From: Coffea arabica
Lineage: Eukaryota > Streptophyta > Magnoliopsida > Gentianales > Rubiaceae
DNA length: 64,000 nt
Assembly (NCBI RefSeq): GCF_036785885.1
Contig: NC_092317.1
Coordinates: 39,917,329 to 39,981,328 of the forward strand
Reading direction: 5' to 3'
Below, one piece after another: positions 23,491 through 35,070 of this stretch (position 1 is the stretch's first letter; every line of letters starts with the position of its first letter). Under the pieces are notes generated by a model that worked only from the letters and a program-made list of their open reading frames with translations, was not told where the DNA came from and did no database searches. The position numbers were made by a program, and so were the translations under genes.

Positions 23491-24720
23491 TGGCAGTTAA
23501 ACCTCCAATCACCACACAGAAATTCAGCATTCCAAAAGATTTTTGGATTGCCACCTAAAGAGTATCTCATTAGTGATTTTTCACGCTCCCTTAAGAGAAA
23601 GATGCCATTGCAGGTAAGGTTGCAAGGATCTTGTTTATATTGCTTTCATCAAATTTTTTTTTTTTCTTTCATTACCATTAGTAGGACGGAGAACTAATAA
23701 ATATTTATACAGGAGACAAAGTTTTATTGGTGGACGTCTGGTTGATTTCTGAAATATTTATCTTAATCTCCTCGCCATTTTTAGTTTGACAAGACACAAA
23801 AGGAAATGCAAATGCATCTAACATTATACTTTATGGATTAGTGGATGTAAATTTTCTAATTGATAAAAGTGATGTCTATAATGATGTCTTGCAGTTTTAG
23901 AATTAGCTTTTATTTTTACTTTATTGGACTGCTCCCAATAAAATGTAGAAGTTTTGGCTTTGATGGTTCTGTGGTTTCTGATCCATGTTAGCCATGATGG
24001 AGGTCGTAAATATTCATTGTTGAGGAAATGGTGGTGAAAAATCCTGATGGAGATCCTAAATGTTAAATAGCTGTATTTTTTCTTCTTCTCTTATTTCCAT
24101 TGCGGCAGGCCATCTCACTCTACATTTTCTCAGTTTTTGCCTGTCTCTACCTCTATTCTGAGCAAGACCAATACTTGGTCCAGGGACAGCTCTTTCTATC
24201 AGCGAGAATTGTTGGATTCTATGCCAACTTGTTTGGGCATAAAACCTAGTTTTTCATTCCTTTTCATTCCATGGGAGAACATTGAACATATTCATGAGCT
24301 TTTCCCATCACTAGGAACAGTAGAAAGTCCTTCACTTGTCATAATCTTGTCTATGCGTCGTGGTAATGATGCTAGAAGGCAGGCTGCATTTCTATTTTCA
24401 TTCATTCATTTCCTTCAACGTTGCCAGCAGGTATAGGCAGTGCATGTGCTCTTGTGAATTTTCATAGTGGATTGTTTTGATCTTTCTTTGTTACGAACCA
24501 GATCCAGTGATCAAAATTGAGTGAACGCTAACAGGACAGTAATGGTTGTGTGGACAAAGAGAAAATTAGGTCCTGATCAGAGAGCACAGATTGCAGAGGA
24601 ACAGCAGGACAGAGATTAGAAGCTTAGTTTGCTTGAAGACTTCGATCCTATTTGATTGTCCAAGATGCTAGATTGGCCAAGGTTTTAAGTGTGGAACTTC
24701 CTGTGAATGTATGTATCTCA
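23491..24720 (+). pseudogene. GRAM and second VASt exons of the C2-GRAM pseudogene
   Basis: Exon 23491-23613 gives NSAFQKIFGLPPKEYLISDF and RSLKRKMPLQ, ending at a good donor (CAG/GTAAGG). The next exon (about 24175-24430) begins GQLFLSARIVGFYANLFGHK, the core of the GRAM membrane-binding domain, then has a stop and a frame change before WENIEHIHELFPSLG. A further exon (about 24540-24717) gives WTKRKLGPDQRAQIAEEQQ, a stop, and then QDARLAKVLSVELPVN, the beginning of a second VASt domain. Nothing of that domain's remainder was found downstream. Confidence 0.75.
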
Positions 24721-25639
24721 TTCTTTGTGCTTAAAACCATATAATCCATCGCAGGTGCTTATATTAAAATTTTGTTCTTTTTGCTTAATAAGATTTATTA
24801 GATAAAAGTTCATAGAGTGTCATGAGATTCTGTTGAATTTGTATATGTATATCAGCCCTGTGGCAAGATTATATATGTTAATCATTGTTAAACTTTGTAA
24901 GTTGTTCCAATAGTACTTGAAGCTGGAAAGTAATAAAAAAATGTTTGCAACAAGAAACAAGTTCCTCAATATGTGGCAACAAAACTGCTCCCCCAATGCC
25001 ATAACTGGTCCTTGAAAGTGTCTAAGTTACAATATTATTTCGCAACCTCTCTCTTGGCAGATCCAACTGATAACCTTCTTCAGAAACCAGCTCAACAAAG
25101 AAGCCTTAGGAAAATGTTCTGAACATAATCTTCAAGCTGAGGTAGCTGCATGGAGTAGTGAACTTGAAATGGGGCTGCTGCGGAAGATAGATAAGCGAGT
25201 CACCCAAGGGACAGACACAGAATCTATCAAAGTGGATCAACCTCACTCACTGATTTCTGAACCTCTTGCTTAACAATAGGAGGGCAAACTGAGAGGCCAG
25301 GCTCCCGAGTACCTGACACGTAAACAGTAAAGTCATGATCAGTGCCTGTAGAGATGCAGATTGATATCATGATCAGTGGCAATGTAGGAGACCCTATCAA
25401 GAAACCAGAGGGGGAAAATAGGAGAGGAGGGAAATTCAATCTAGAGGGAGGCAGCTATTGAAGGACATTACTGGGAAAATTAGTGACCAGGATGCTAAGA
25501 TAAAGAGGAAACTCATGCTCAGAGATTAGAAGATGGCGGATGTTGAACCTAGCACTCAAGTGTTTAAGAAGTGCAAAACTCCAGAGCCTCTAAGTTGGGA
25601 ACACAATGCAGAGACGGTGTTTTGGGAAGGGGGGGTGGT
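24721..25639. other. Unassigned region with a short unrecognised coding-like stretch
   Basis: After the last C2-GRAM exon no family domain continues. At about 25060-25260 one plus frame reads FFRNQLNKEALGKCSEHNLQ and then AAWSSELEMGLLRKIDKRVT, which looks coding in composition but which I cannot name. Stops follow from 25270. It may be an exon relic of another gene. An open frame from 25533 leads into the F-box relic, but its first 35 residues or so are not F-box-like. Confidence 0.3.
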
Positions 25640-26054
25640 GAGGATCAGCCTTAGCTGTGAATCCCGTTGTAACTGTGAATTTCGTTATAACATACTAGTT
25701 GTTCTTGGAGGATGTCTTGGAATGGTTTGCCATGCATTTTGGGGTAACTATCATCACACTGACGTTTGGGTGCTGAAAGAGTATGGAATGCCGGAATCTT
25801 GGACTAAATATCGTGTTGCCATACCTCAAGATACATATTCATTTGTACCTAATTGTCAATTCGGGAATCAGGGGGTTGTTTTGCTAAAGGATAGCCTGAA
25901 ATTGATTTTGCATAATTTGAAGAAGGAAACTTCGAGGGATATGGTGGTTGCTGGCATGCTGGATGCACTTCCAAATAAAATAATGAACTTTTCTGAGAAC
26001 CTTGTTTCACCCAGTTGCTCTGGCTGGGATGGAAAGCAACAACCAGGAGGATAA
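25640..26054 (+). pseudogene. C-terminal relic of an F-box/FBA gene
   Basis: About 130 codons match the C-terminal half of the intact F-box protein at 29142-30308. Paired blocks are VVLGGCLGMV / VVLEGCLGIV, TDVWVLKEYGMPESWTKY / VDVWVMKQYRVQESWTKF, and ETSRDMVVAGMLDALP / GTSREMVVAGLPDTFE. The F-box and the first FBA repeats are absent. Similarity continues past the stop into the 3' flank (both have GGTAAAACTTTCAA about 25 nt on), so this is a DNA-level duplication, not a retrocopy. It lies about 3 kb upstream of its paralog, as in the tandem F-box clusters common in plants. Confidence 0.75.
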
Positions 26055-27284
26055 AAGTTAAATTTTGATGCTCGATGAGGTAAAACTTTCAAGTCTATTG
26101 ATTCATGTGACCTTGCTTTTATCTGGAGTAGTCATCAAATATTAGGCATTATATGTATAGATGACTACATAGTTATCTCATACACTTCTTCAGAAAAGCT
26201 TGGATATCGTATTGATTTAAGTTATGGTAGATCCAAACACATAGACAAATTAAAGTAGATCTACTGCATTTCAGCTAAATTCATTGAACCAAAAGTATTT
26301 TAACAGCGAAATGCCTACTTAGCATTTTGGCTCTCAGTCAGGTGAATATTTTAATTGCTGTTTCATTGGAGGACAATTAGATTCTTTTTGTAGCCACTTC
26401 AAGTTATCAAGGTGATTGCTATCTCTCAATGCTTTGCCCCAAAAGACGAAAAGAAAGCTAAAAGTTGTTTTTCTATCTTGGATTGATGGGACCATGTCCA
26501 TTTGCAGATTCATCTTCGTGTAGAAGTCATTCTACCAGATGTTTTCGCACTTTTTTTTTTATATTTCAGGTTGAATTATAGAAGCATCTGTTTTACTTAA
26601 TTTCTCCTGTTTTTGGATATTCAATCAGCTCAAAAGTAGTATCAAGGTGCATCCTTGAACCAAGTTTGAGCTGCTCTAGATTAGGTGAATATCTTGCCTG
26701 ACTTCCTGAATGTCAAGATATGCCTGACTAAAGAGTGCAAATAACCACGAGAATTTGTCTTGCAGAATACAGAGGTTCAGTTTCTGAATGGGGGTTTCCA
26801 TTTCATTTTAATCTTCCTGATAACATTAACTTTGTAAGCATATCTGAACATTAACTTCGTAAGCATGTCTGAACATTAACTTCGTAAGCATCTCTGAAGC
26901 ATTTCTTGGTGTTTTAATTGATTGACTCAGTCGAAATAAAGACTTTCAATTCAGCATGCAAAAGAATATTTTGCTGATTTTTTATTGAGATAGTATTGAA
27001 GAGTTTAGGAGATGAAGGTCACATAAAGGGGTTCTAGAAATTGAATGACTTGCTGTTGAGAATGCATTTGGCCTATAAAGAAATTGAATGACTTACTAAT
27101 GTCAAAGTTAATGTTCTTTTATCTCTTTCTTTTCTGTTGATGTCCAAGTTATTATCTCTCCTTCAGATTTCCTTTATTTGGTGATGCAGCATATGCCAGT
27201 TTTAACGGATGTTATTGAAAGAAAATGAGTTCAAAGCAAACTCTGAATACTAGATATGACCTCAAAATAATAGCGGTCAAGGTC
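26055..27284. other. Intergenic; three-copy 25-bp repeat, otherwise nothing seen
   Basis: No gene is seen. The 3' flank shared with the intact F-box gene fades by about 26230. A short tandem array lies at 26822-26896. Confidence 0.4.
26822..26896. repeat. 25-bp tandem repeat, three copies
   Basis: Units starting 26822, 26847 and 26872 read AACATTAACTTYGTAAGCAT followed by NTCTG, with one or two differences between units. Confidence 0.85.
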
Positions 27285-27460
27285 GGCCAGTAAGACGATG
27301 GGGGATAAGCTTTGTCGTCGAGAGGGAAATAGCTCGGATCACCAGCTAAGGCCCCTAAATGACTGCTTAGTGATAAAGGAGGCACGGGTGCAGAGTCAGA
27401 TAGCCAGGAGGTTTGCCTAGAAGCAGCCACCCTTGAAAGAGTGCATAATAGCTCAAATAA
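27285..27460 (+). pseudogene. Plastid 23S rRNA fragment in nuclear DNA (NUPT)
   Basis: Highly conserved bacterial/plastid 23S rRNA blocks are present: GTCGAGAGGGAAATAGC, GATCACCAGCTAAGGCCCCT, GGAGGTTTGCCTAGAAGCAG and CACCCTTGAAAGAGTGC. Scattered C-to-T type changes and small indels (for example GTGCAGAGTCAGATAGCCAGG) show it is a decaying copy, not a functional gene. Only about 175 bp of the roughly 2.8-kb gene remains. The plastid origin is preferred over a mitochondrial one because the block spacing matches plastid 23S as I know it; an alignment would decide. Confidence 0.8.
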
Positions 27461-28298
27461 GATGGCTTCTACTGTATGCTGGTCAAGTTGAAGGCAAGTC
27501 AGTAACCTAGGTTGTGTCTGGCATTAGAATGCGTTCACTAATCAAACACGCTGAACAACTTTCTTATGCCAGCAAATCGAGCATTTTACTCCTTGATGTA
27601 TCTTTTAAATCCAGTGTCCTATTTTTTCCTTTTGCATTCAGATTTTCTCATTATTTTCATATGCTTGAGTTTTCTTATGTATCTAAGAGATTCATGATTT
27701 CAATCAGCACAGCTCCGCACTAAAACTAATTGGTTTACCCGTCCATGGATATGAATCTTTTACTATGGCAAGTTGGTGAAATATGCATTTCCATGGGTTT
27801 TGCCCTCATTCAGTGTAATGTATGATGGTCGTAACCTTTATGGCAGGTACTTGCAAGAAATTTATACATAGAATTGCTTTTCCTTCTTTCCTCAGTTATC
27901 AGGTTCCTTTATGAGATTTCACCGACTTATAAAGCTCTGCAGCATTTGCTTGCTTCCATTTTGCATTGTATGTATGACCAGATGAGAAAGCACCGTACAT
28001 GTTTGCTTTGATGCAGCTGCATTGGTCAGCACATCCTACAGAGAAACATTATGAAGCAGGGACAGAACTACAAATTGCTTCAATGTCCTGATTATGAAGT
28101 ATATGGAGATTCACCATGCGTGCTGCAGATGTGGATTTACATTGACCGAAACTTAAAAGAATGAACAATGCTACTTTGTAGTAACACTTGTGCGGGAACT
28201 TGATAATCGAGTCACAACGTCCGTCAACTTCTTCCACAATACTTTTTCTGTTTGCACTTGAATTTGATGTTTTCGTCACTCTCAACTCTTTTGTAGAA
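27461..28298. other. Intergenic, nothing recognised
   Basis: No gene, RNA or repeat could be supported. Short open frames at 27514 and 28049 look like chance. Confidence 0.4.
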
Positions 28299-28525
28299 CG
28301 GCAAATTTATGCTGCATTAACCCTCCAGTAGGAAACTTGGGACCTAGTACTGTGCTCAACAGACTAACATGCCCACATATCCTAGTAGTAAACTTGGCAA
28401 ATTTATGCTGCAGTAGCATTCAACCACCAGTAGGAAACTTGGGACCTAGTACTGTGCTCAACAGACTAACATGCCCACATATCCTAGTAGTAAACTTGGC
28501 AAATTTATGCTGCAGTAGCATTCAA
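28299..28525. repeat. 102-bp tandem duplication
   Basis: The block from GGCAAATTTATGCTG through CCTAGTAGTAAACTT is repeated with a 102-bp period (CCAGTAGGAAACTTGGGACC at 28325 and 28427). The repeat ends with a third partial copy of GGCAAATTTATGCTGCAG. Copies are nearly identical. Confidence 0.85.
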
Positions 28526-29141
28526 CCATAGCTAGCATACAGCCACCAGATAAAAACTTGATTGGGACAGAATGTAATATTACACGGCTAATGCTCACCA
28601 ATTGACCACTCTTTATACGTGGGGGCGTTTGTACTCGTGAATTCGAAGGATTCATCTAATCCATCTTGTCTGTGCCCCCCAAGTGGAAAATGTGGCATAA
28701 TCCTATATGTTGCTACACTAAAATAAATAAAAATTACCAAATCAGATGCACCTTAAACAAATAAAAAACCGAGTCCACAGTTCTATCGCTCATTATCTCT
28801 AACCTGCTATCTTTGACTGAACTACAAAAATGTGCTCATAATAGCCATATCTTACACGTCGTCCCAACTTTGCGCCCTAATCTGAATTTCAAGAGTATGC
28901 TATTTAAGCTGCACTTTTAAGAAAGGTCACAAGCAATTTTGTCCCCTTTGAAGCTTTGGACATCTGGCTTTCAAGGACCACCCTTTATCAGTAAATTAAA
29001 TTACATCTGACTTTGATGTGTAGGCGTGATACATGAGTATCTACAATCTGATTATAAAGCACTTTAGAAAGGAATTACTGCATCTCTATCTCACCAGAAA
29101 TTCTGTCAAGATCTCAAAGAAAAAGGAAAAACACAGCAGCT

Positions 29142-30308
29142 ATGTCGGATTATACTCCAATTTTGCCCCAAGAACTCATCACCGACATACTCTTGCGCCT
29201 CCCTGGAAAATCCATAGGCCAGTTCAGGTGTGTTTCTAGGCCATGGCTCTCTTTACTCTCCGACTCACATTTCATCAAATCCCATTCAACACTCCTGAGC
29301 AGCCATGACCCGGGAAAGTTCATCCTCGTTTCTGACTCTGATCACACCCTTCACACAATAACTTTAACTCCCAGCACCAGCACCAGCAGCAACACCAGCA
29401 GCAGCCGCCAAGATGCCGTTGCAAGAAAGATCAGTTTTCCACAGTGCCCAGACAAGTGGGAAACAGTGGTGGGTTCATGCCATGGTTTGGTCTTAGTACG
29501 AACTGATGAACGTAGCTTGTATTTGATCAACCCCACAACTTTGGAGAGAGTAAAAATCCCAAGTTTTCCTTTGGCTTTGGACCCTTCTGCTAGTTTTAGC
29601 ATGCACGGATTTGGCTATGATGATTGGACCGATGATTATAAGATTGTTACGCTTTCATACTATGACACGGACAATGAACACGAGCCTGATTGTGCTGATA
29701 CTTTTGTTGATGTTTATAGTGTAAAGACAAGAACTTGGAAGAGATTTGATCCATCTCCTTGTGATCATGCTGTTCCTGATCTTGCCTCAGGGGTATTCCT
29801 CAATGGGGGTCTTCATTGGTTGGCTTCTGATAGATCTGAAGGCTATCCATCTGTTATTGCTGTTTTCCTTTTGGATGGCGAGGATTTTGAGGAAGTGCCA
29901 CCTCCTAGTAGTCTTGATAGAGGTAAATTTGTGTTTAACAAGCTCGTGGTTCTTGAAGGATGTCTTGGAATTGTTGTCGATAATTATAATGATCAGGTAG
30001 ATGTTTGGGTAATGAAACAGTATCGTGTCCAAGAATCCTGGACAAAGTTTACTATTAATGTACATGAAGATACTGATATGCTTAAACCTATATGTAAATT
30101 GCGGGACGAGGAGATTGTTTCGGAGAAGGATGAGGAGAAGTTGGTTTTGCATAGTTTGAGAGACGGGACTTCAAGGGAAATGGTGGTTGCTGGTCTTCCA
30201 GATACGTTTGAACATGGAGTGATGACCTTTTCGGAGACCCTTCTGTCACCAAATTTCTATAGTCTGAATGCAGAAATGCATAATTCTGAGGGCCAAATTG
30301 AAGCTTGA
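29142..30308 (+). CDS. F-box protein, FBA (CPR1-like) type
   Basis: Intact single-exon frame of 388 codons. The F-box is at residues 5-46 (LPQELITDILLRLPGKSIGQ onward), which would bind a SKP1/ASK adaptor in an SCF ubiquitin ligase. F-box-associated repeats follow: SCHGLVLV (about 112), NPTTLERVKIP (about 128), HGFGYDDWTDDYKIV (about 152), FLNGGLHWLA (about 218) and VDVWVMKQYRVQESWTKF (about 286). The length is typical of the family. The first ATG gives the F-box its usual N-terminal position. The closest named relatives I can think of are CPR1/CPR30-type proteins that target NLR immune receptors, but the family is huge and the target is unknown. A Ser/Thr-rich low-complexity patch at residues 72-90 is AGC-codon-rich. 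A truncated paralog lies at 25640-26054. GGTAAAAC just after the stop could be a donor for a 3'-UTR intron. Confidence 0.9.
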   Translation: MSDYTPILPQELITDILLRLPGKSIGQFRCVSRPWLSLLSDSHFIKSHSTLLSSHDPGKFILVSDSDHTLHTITLTPSTSTSSNTSSSRQDAVARKISFPQCPDKWETVVGSCHGLVLVRTDERSLYLINPTTLERVKIPSFPLALDPSASFSMHGFGYDDWTDDYKIVTLSYYDTDNEHEPDCADTFVDVYSVKTRTWKRFDPSPCDHAVPDLASGVFLNGGLHWLASDRSEGYPSVIAVFLLDGEDFEEVPPPSSLDRGKFVFNKLVVLEGCLGIVVDNYNDQVDVWVMKQYRVQESWTKFTINVHEDTDMLKPICKLRDEEIVSEKDEEKLVLHSLRDGTSREMVVAGLPDTFEHGVMTFSETLLSPNFYSLNAEMHNSEGQIEA

Positions 30309-32267
30309 TGCTGTACAAGGTAAAACTTTCAACTTCTATGACTTGCTTTTATCCTAGATTTGTCATGAAGGATTAGCAGTACGTTAATGACTTGATAGTT
30401 GTCCAATGCCCTACTGAGGAGAGCTTGGATATGTATTGGTTAAACTTTTACTAATAGTTGCAATCAAATTAACTCCACTTTAGATCATTCATGTATAGCA
30501 CTCTGAAAAGGAGAAAGGAAATTAATATAGAAGTACTTGATAGAAGTTCTGCTTGTACATGTGAATATCCTATTTGGCTTTGAGGTTATACAGTTTGGTG
30601 ATACTATAATGAATTAATCATTTTATGGAGGACCAATTGATTAGCATACAGATTTGGAAGACTATTGGTTTCTTTGTGAGGCTGGTGCATGTTAAGCAAG
30701 GCCATTTGCTAATCGCTGATGCTTTAATGCTAAACTTGAAAAAGAAAGCTTGAGAACAAATGGGTACTGAGAAGATGATCAAATTTGTCTGGAGAAACCA
30801 CAAAGCATGAAGCCGCAAATTAGGATTTCATAGGTAATCTTCACTGTATGTCACTTATGCTGCATAAGTAAAATCCAATTAGTCAGAGACACTCGTAATC
30901 GAGTTTCCACATCTCAGTATATTCTTTGTCTGATTTCAACCATAACCTTCATATGTCTTTCGATGTGGTACAAATGTACTGCTATTCCTGGACAACAGAT
31001 GGTAGATCTCTAAGAATGAAAGTAGAATCTGAGTTATTCACCTAACAATCATTTTCTTATGGTAATGGATACAGCCTGTCATTCCTATTTGTGCTGGTGG
31101 CCTTATTTCAGCCCCACACCAACCTTAACCCTCTGAACTCTAACATCACCGCTGGCACAGCATCTCCATGCCACCCATTGTGATACAGAAGTTTTCTATT
31201 TGGAGTCTCAAGTAAAGAATTAAGAAGTTTGGGGTGGAATTGAGAAGGTTAGGGAAGTGGGATTGGAGTGTAGTTAAATAAAGTATTGGAAGACGTAAGT
31301 TGGTAGTGGGATTCTACCATTCAAGAAACTTATTACCATTTCCTTAATTCTTTCCTTCTTCTTCTTCTGATTCACTCTCATATTCTTCTTCTTTCTTCCA
31401 ATCAAAGAGGGTTTTTGGAGGATAACAGTCAAGTGACTGGTGAGGACATTGGGAACTCTTCTTTGTTTACTATTTAAGGTAATCCCTTTCATGTTTAAGT
31501 TGTTATAGCTTTATTTGATGAAAGTTTGATGGATAAAAAGCGAGTTTTGTGTTTAGATCCTTATTTGGGTTTCAAGTATATGGCTTAGTTGCATATGGTT
31601 TTGATGTAGTTGGGAATGAATATTTCTCTACATTATTAAATTTGTAAGATTAAGGTGTGATTGTGGAGTTGGTTATAATTAAAGCATTGGTTGGTTCCCT
31701 GAATGTCCGGCTATGAGATATATTCTGAAAATTTGAATTGGTTTATGTAATTGGCTTTGTTACATGTTGGTCTTAAGTTATTGTTGTCATTTGAAATGGA
31801 AATTAAGGTTGCGTGGTTTGGGGCTGGAATAATCGCTGCGTATCTTGGTATTGAACTTGTAATTAAGGATTAGACATGGCAGATAGATTGGATTCTAGAT
31901 AATTCACATCTAAGAAAAACTTGGATTTCAATAATTTCGCGATAACAGTCAGCCTTGTACAATCTTAAACAACTGATCATAACTTGGTGTAGAAATGTCA
32001 AAACTGAGTGATTTTGGTTGCATTTGAAATTAGATCTTTCCAACAATATAAAATTCTGATTTTGATTCTTTCCCTATTGATACCAGAAAATTTGGAAATT
32101 TGACTAAAATTCTGGTTCTGCTCAGTACAGTACTAGAAATGTCCTGACTCGAGCAAAAAATAGGTCAGTTTACATTTCGAGTCACATAATATTGTCTTTT
32201 AGCGATTATTAGTATTAGGAATCTAATTTTAACGGTACTAATTTTGTAACTTTCGATGAGTATAGCT
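30309..32267. other. 3' flank of the F-box gene and unclassified repeat-like DNA
   Basis: To about 30450 the sequence matches the flank of the F-box relic. From about 31190 to 32267 there is a pyrimidine-rich leader-like stretch (31340-31400) and AT-rich DNA resembling LTRs of Tekay-like elements in style, but no ends, target duplication or coding were found. It is the target into which element A inserted; the matching right flank resumes at 49538. Confidence 0.3.
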
Positions 32268-33145
32268 GATAAGAGTATATTTTACGTATTTTTAGTGTGT
32301 TTTATTAGTTAATTTTGGTTTGATTATTTAGTTTAATAACTAAAATAACTAAGGTTTTGGTAAAAAACTACATTTTATGTTAAAATGGCTAAACATTGCA
32401 TTTTATGGATTTTTATGGTAAAAACTTCATATTTTGTAGGTTTAATGATTCAATCATCAAATGAAGTGCATTGAGAAGATATTTGGATGATTGAAGATGG
32501 ATTAAAGTGGTGAAAATAAAATATGAAGTGTAAAAAGGAAAAATGCAATTTGAATCAAGAAAAGTCAGGTTTTGACAACTCTGACACGTTTTGGTATTTT
32601 GACTATATATGGAGCTACACTGATCGGATCAAGGTGATCTTGGTACCATTTTGAAGCTAAGAGATATATCTACATTTGGTATGAAGACATCAAAGTCCAA
32701 TTCAGCCGTTTTCATAGTCCAAAAGTTGAAATACCGAAATTCAACTCAGCTGTCCAAAGTGGAAAACAGAGTTCTGACCAGTCTTTAGTATTTTGGTCAT
32801 ATCTCAGGCTAAAAAGCTCCGATCTGGATGATTTTAATAGCATTGGAAAGCTAACTCAAAGGGCTACAACTTTGATGTTTTTCACAAAAGCCATTTCAGC
32901 CTTTATGATAGAGAAAATTGCAGTTGAAGTAAGGACAAAGTGAATACGCGAGTACACAAAACGTGACTTGTAACCGCGTTTTGTGTAGGCGCGTTTTCTG
33001 GCCGCAATTCTGCAATTTGCTCAGTCAATTCTCTTGTGCTCTGACTACTTTCCATCTATAAGTTGCAAGAGAATTCGGTGCACATGCTTTAGAAGACAAA
33101 AGGGCAAGAAAGTTGGCATATTTTCAAGTCAAAAACAATGGCTAT
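32268..33145 (+). repeat. 5' LTR of element A, first part
   Basis: Matches 47605-48482 of the 3' LTR almost base for base, then is broken at GGCTAT by the insertion of element B. It includes the CGCG hairpin also found in B's LTR (ACACAAAACGTG ... CGCGTTTTGTGT, near 32957-32989). Confidence 0.92.
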
Positions 33146-35064
33146 TGATAAGAGTTTATTTTACGTATTTTTAAGTGCATTTTATTAGTTAATTTTGAGT
33201 TGATTATTTAGTTTTATAATTAAAATAAAGAGGTTTTTGGTAAAATTATATATTTTTGGTAAAAGTGGATAATATTGCATTTCTATTGATTTTAATAGTA
33301 AAAACTTCATTTTTATGCAGGAATAATGAATCAATCACCAAAGGAGGACAATTGAGGTGAAAAATAGAGATTTGGTGATAAATTTAAGTGGCAACAAGAA
33401 GAATGAAGTGAAAAACGTTCAAGTGAGGAAATGCAATACAAGTCAGTTTTGACACTTTTCAGTATTTTGACCATATCTGGAGCTACACTTATCGGATTGA
33501 GGTGATTTTTTATACCATTTTAAAGCTAAGAAAGAGACCTACAATTCGTATGAAGACATCGAAATCCATTTCTGCCATCTTCATGGGCAAAACGTTGGAA
33601 TACAGAAGCTGCACCCTGTGGTCGGAAGTTAAAACAGAGGTTTGAACAGGTGACAGTATTTCGATCATATCTCAGGCTACAAAGCTCCGATTTGGATGAT
33701 TCTTGAAGCATTGGAAAGCTAACTCAAAGGGCTACAACTTTTGTGTTTTGCACAAAAGCTAGTTCGGCCTTTATGATAGAGAAAATCGCAGATGAAATAA
33801 GGCCAAAGTGAATACGCGAGTACACAAAACGTGACTTGTAACCGCGTTTTGTGTAGGCGCGTTTTATAGCCGAAATTCTGCAATTTGACTCAGCCAATTC
33901 TCTTGTGTTCATACCACTTTCCAGCTATAAGATGCAAGGGAATTCGGTGCACATGCTTCAGAAGACAAAAGGGCAAGAAAAGTGGCTTATTTTCAAGTCA
34001 AAAATATTGGTTTTTGACTATGCTAACAAAGTGGAGATTTGGGAATCAAAGGATAGAATTTGACTTGGAAAAATGGAGCATTTGAGTGTTTTTTATGCAG
34101 AGATATGGGGAGAGATCTGGGAACCATTCGTAGCTTAGCTTCTTACAGAAAAACATAGTCTCTCTAGCTAGGTACTTGCAAAGGACAATTGAGGTTTCAT
34201 CTTGTAATCATCTAAGTTCAAGACAAGGAGATTTTTGGAAAGCTTCACCATATCTTGGCTAAGACTTTCTTTACTCTTTTTGTATTTGTAAATTCATGAT
34301 GATTTGCATTAATGAAGTTATGAGTGTTTCATCATTCATGAGTAGCTAATTTCCTTTATCTAGGGAGTAGATGAAGCTTATGGCCAAATGATATGAAGTG
34401 ATTGTGATTTATGCTTGTTATGTCTTGTATTAACTTATCTACTTGTGTATGTTGGATTACTTGTTGTTGCTTGATCACCAATAGCAGGTTTATAGTTGTT
34501 TTTACTCATTGAGAAATGGTAAAAATAATGGAATGACATAAGTAGAGCTTGAGTAGTATATTCATGAGAATAGAAATACATTCAAGTGGATGAAATCTGC
34601 ATTTCATGTGTGAATAAGAACAGATTTAGTATTTACCAAGAGATTAGGAAAAACTAATCTGTTTTAACCCATTATTATCATGAGAATGTGATTTTGGTAT
34701 TTCTGGAAATGAATCCTTGGTTAAACAAGAGCAGTAACAAGTGTTGAATTAATTCATTTTAGATCTTTTGTGTTATAAGTGGAATCTACATCCCTAGATC
34801 TTAATATTTAGTGAATTCTACTCCTATTGTGAAATTGCATTTATCTATTTAAGAATTTTTGTAGTTGAATTAAAATCTGAAGTTTCTGCTCAAATTAATT
34901 GTAAGTCTAAATAATAGAGTAAATTAGTATCTAATAATTGTTTTAAATTGCTCCTCGTGGGATCGACCCGATACACATCTCGTACTACAATTGCGACCTG
35001 TATACTTGCAGTCCAACGGGTGTAAATTCGGAATTAAACTTGCACTTAAAGTAAAAACCCGTCA
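33146..35064 (+). repeat. 5' LTR of element B
   Basis: 1,919 bp, TGATAAGAGTTTATTTTACG to AAAACCCGTCA. Holds a strong hairpin at 33822-33854 (ACACAAAACGTG, 9-nt loop, CGCGTTTTGTGT; one position pairs as G-U in RNA). The sequence CTCGTGGGATCGACCCGATA near the end is typical of Athila-type LTRs. Confidence 0.95.
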
Positions 35065-35070
35065 AGTTTT

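Larger units (their letters stand above)
13948..24720 (+). pseudogene. C2-GRAM-VASt domain gene (At1g03370-like), decayed and interrupted
   Basis: Exon remains occur in the order expected for plant C2 and GRAM domain-containing proteins: N-terminal C2 (13948-14300), VASt (16380-17308), membrane segment (17309-17580), second C2 (17656-18210), GRAM (23491-23613 and about 24175-24430), and the start of a second VASt (about 24540-24717). These proteins are thought to bind lipids and membranes; their precise role is not settled. The gene is dead or nearly so: the first exon lacks its 5' end and has several frameshifts and stops, a frame is lost near 17300 and 18140, and stops occur near 24250 and 24620. 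The second VASt domain is cut short. A copia element sits in the intron between 18210 and 23491, with splice signals on both sides still present (GGTAATA and GGCAG). Confidence 0.8.

Noticed and set aside
27212..27430. Minus-strand 72-codon ORF
   Set aside because: It overlaps the plastid rRNA fragment and is an artefact of that sequence.
27285..27460. Functional rRNA gene
   Set aside because: Only a mutated fragment of the 23S core is present, without the rest of the molecule.
33526..34085. ORFs in the LTRs of element B, repeated at 41873-42432, as conserved genes
   Set aside because: Their identical repetition is explained by the LTR duplication, and the translations have no coding character.
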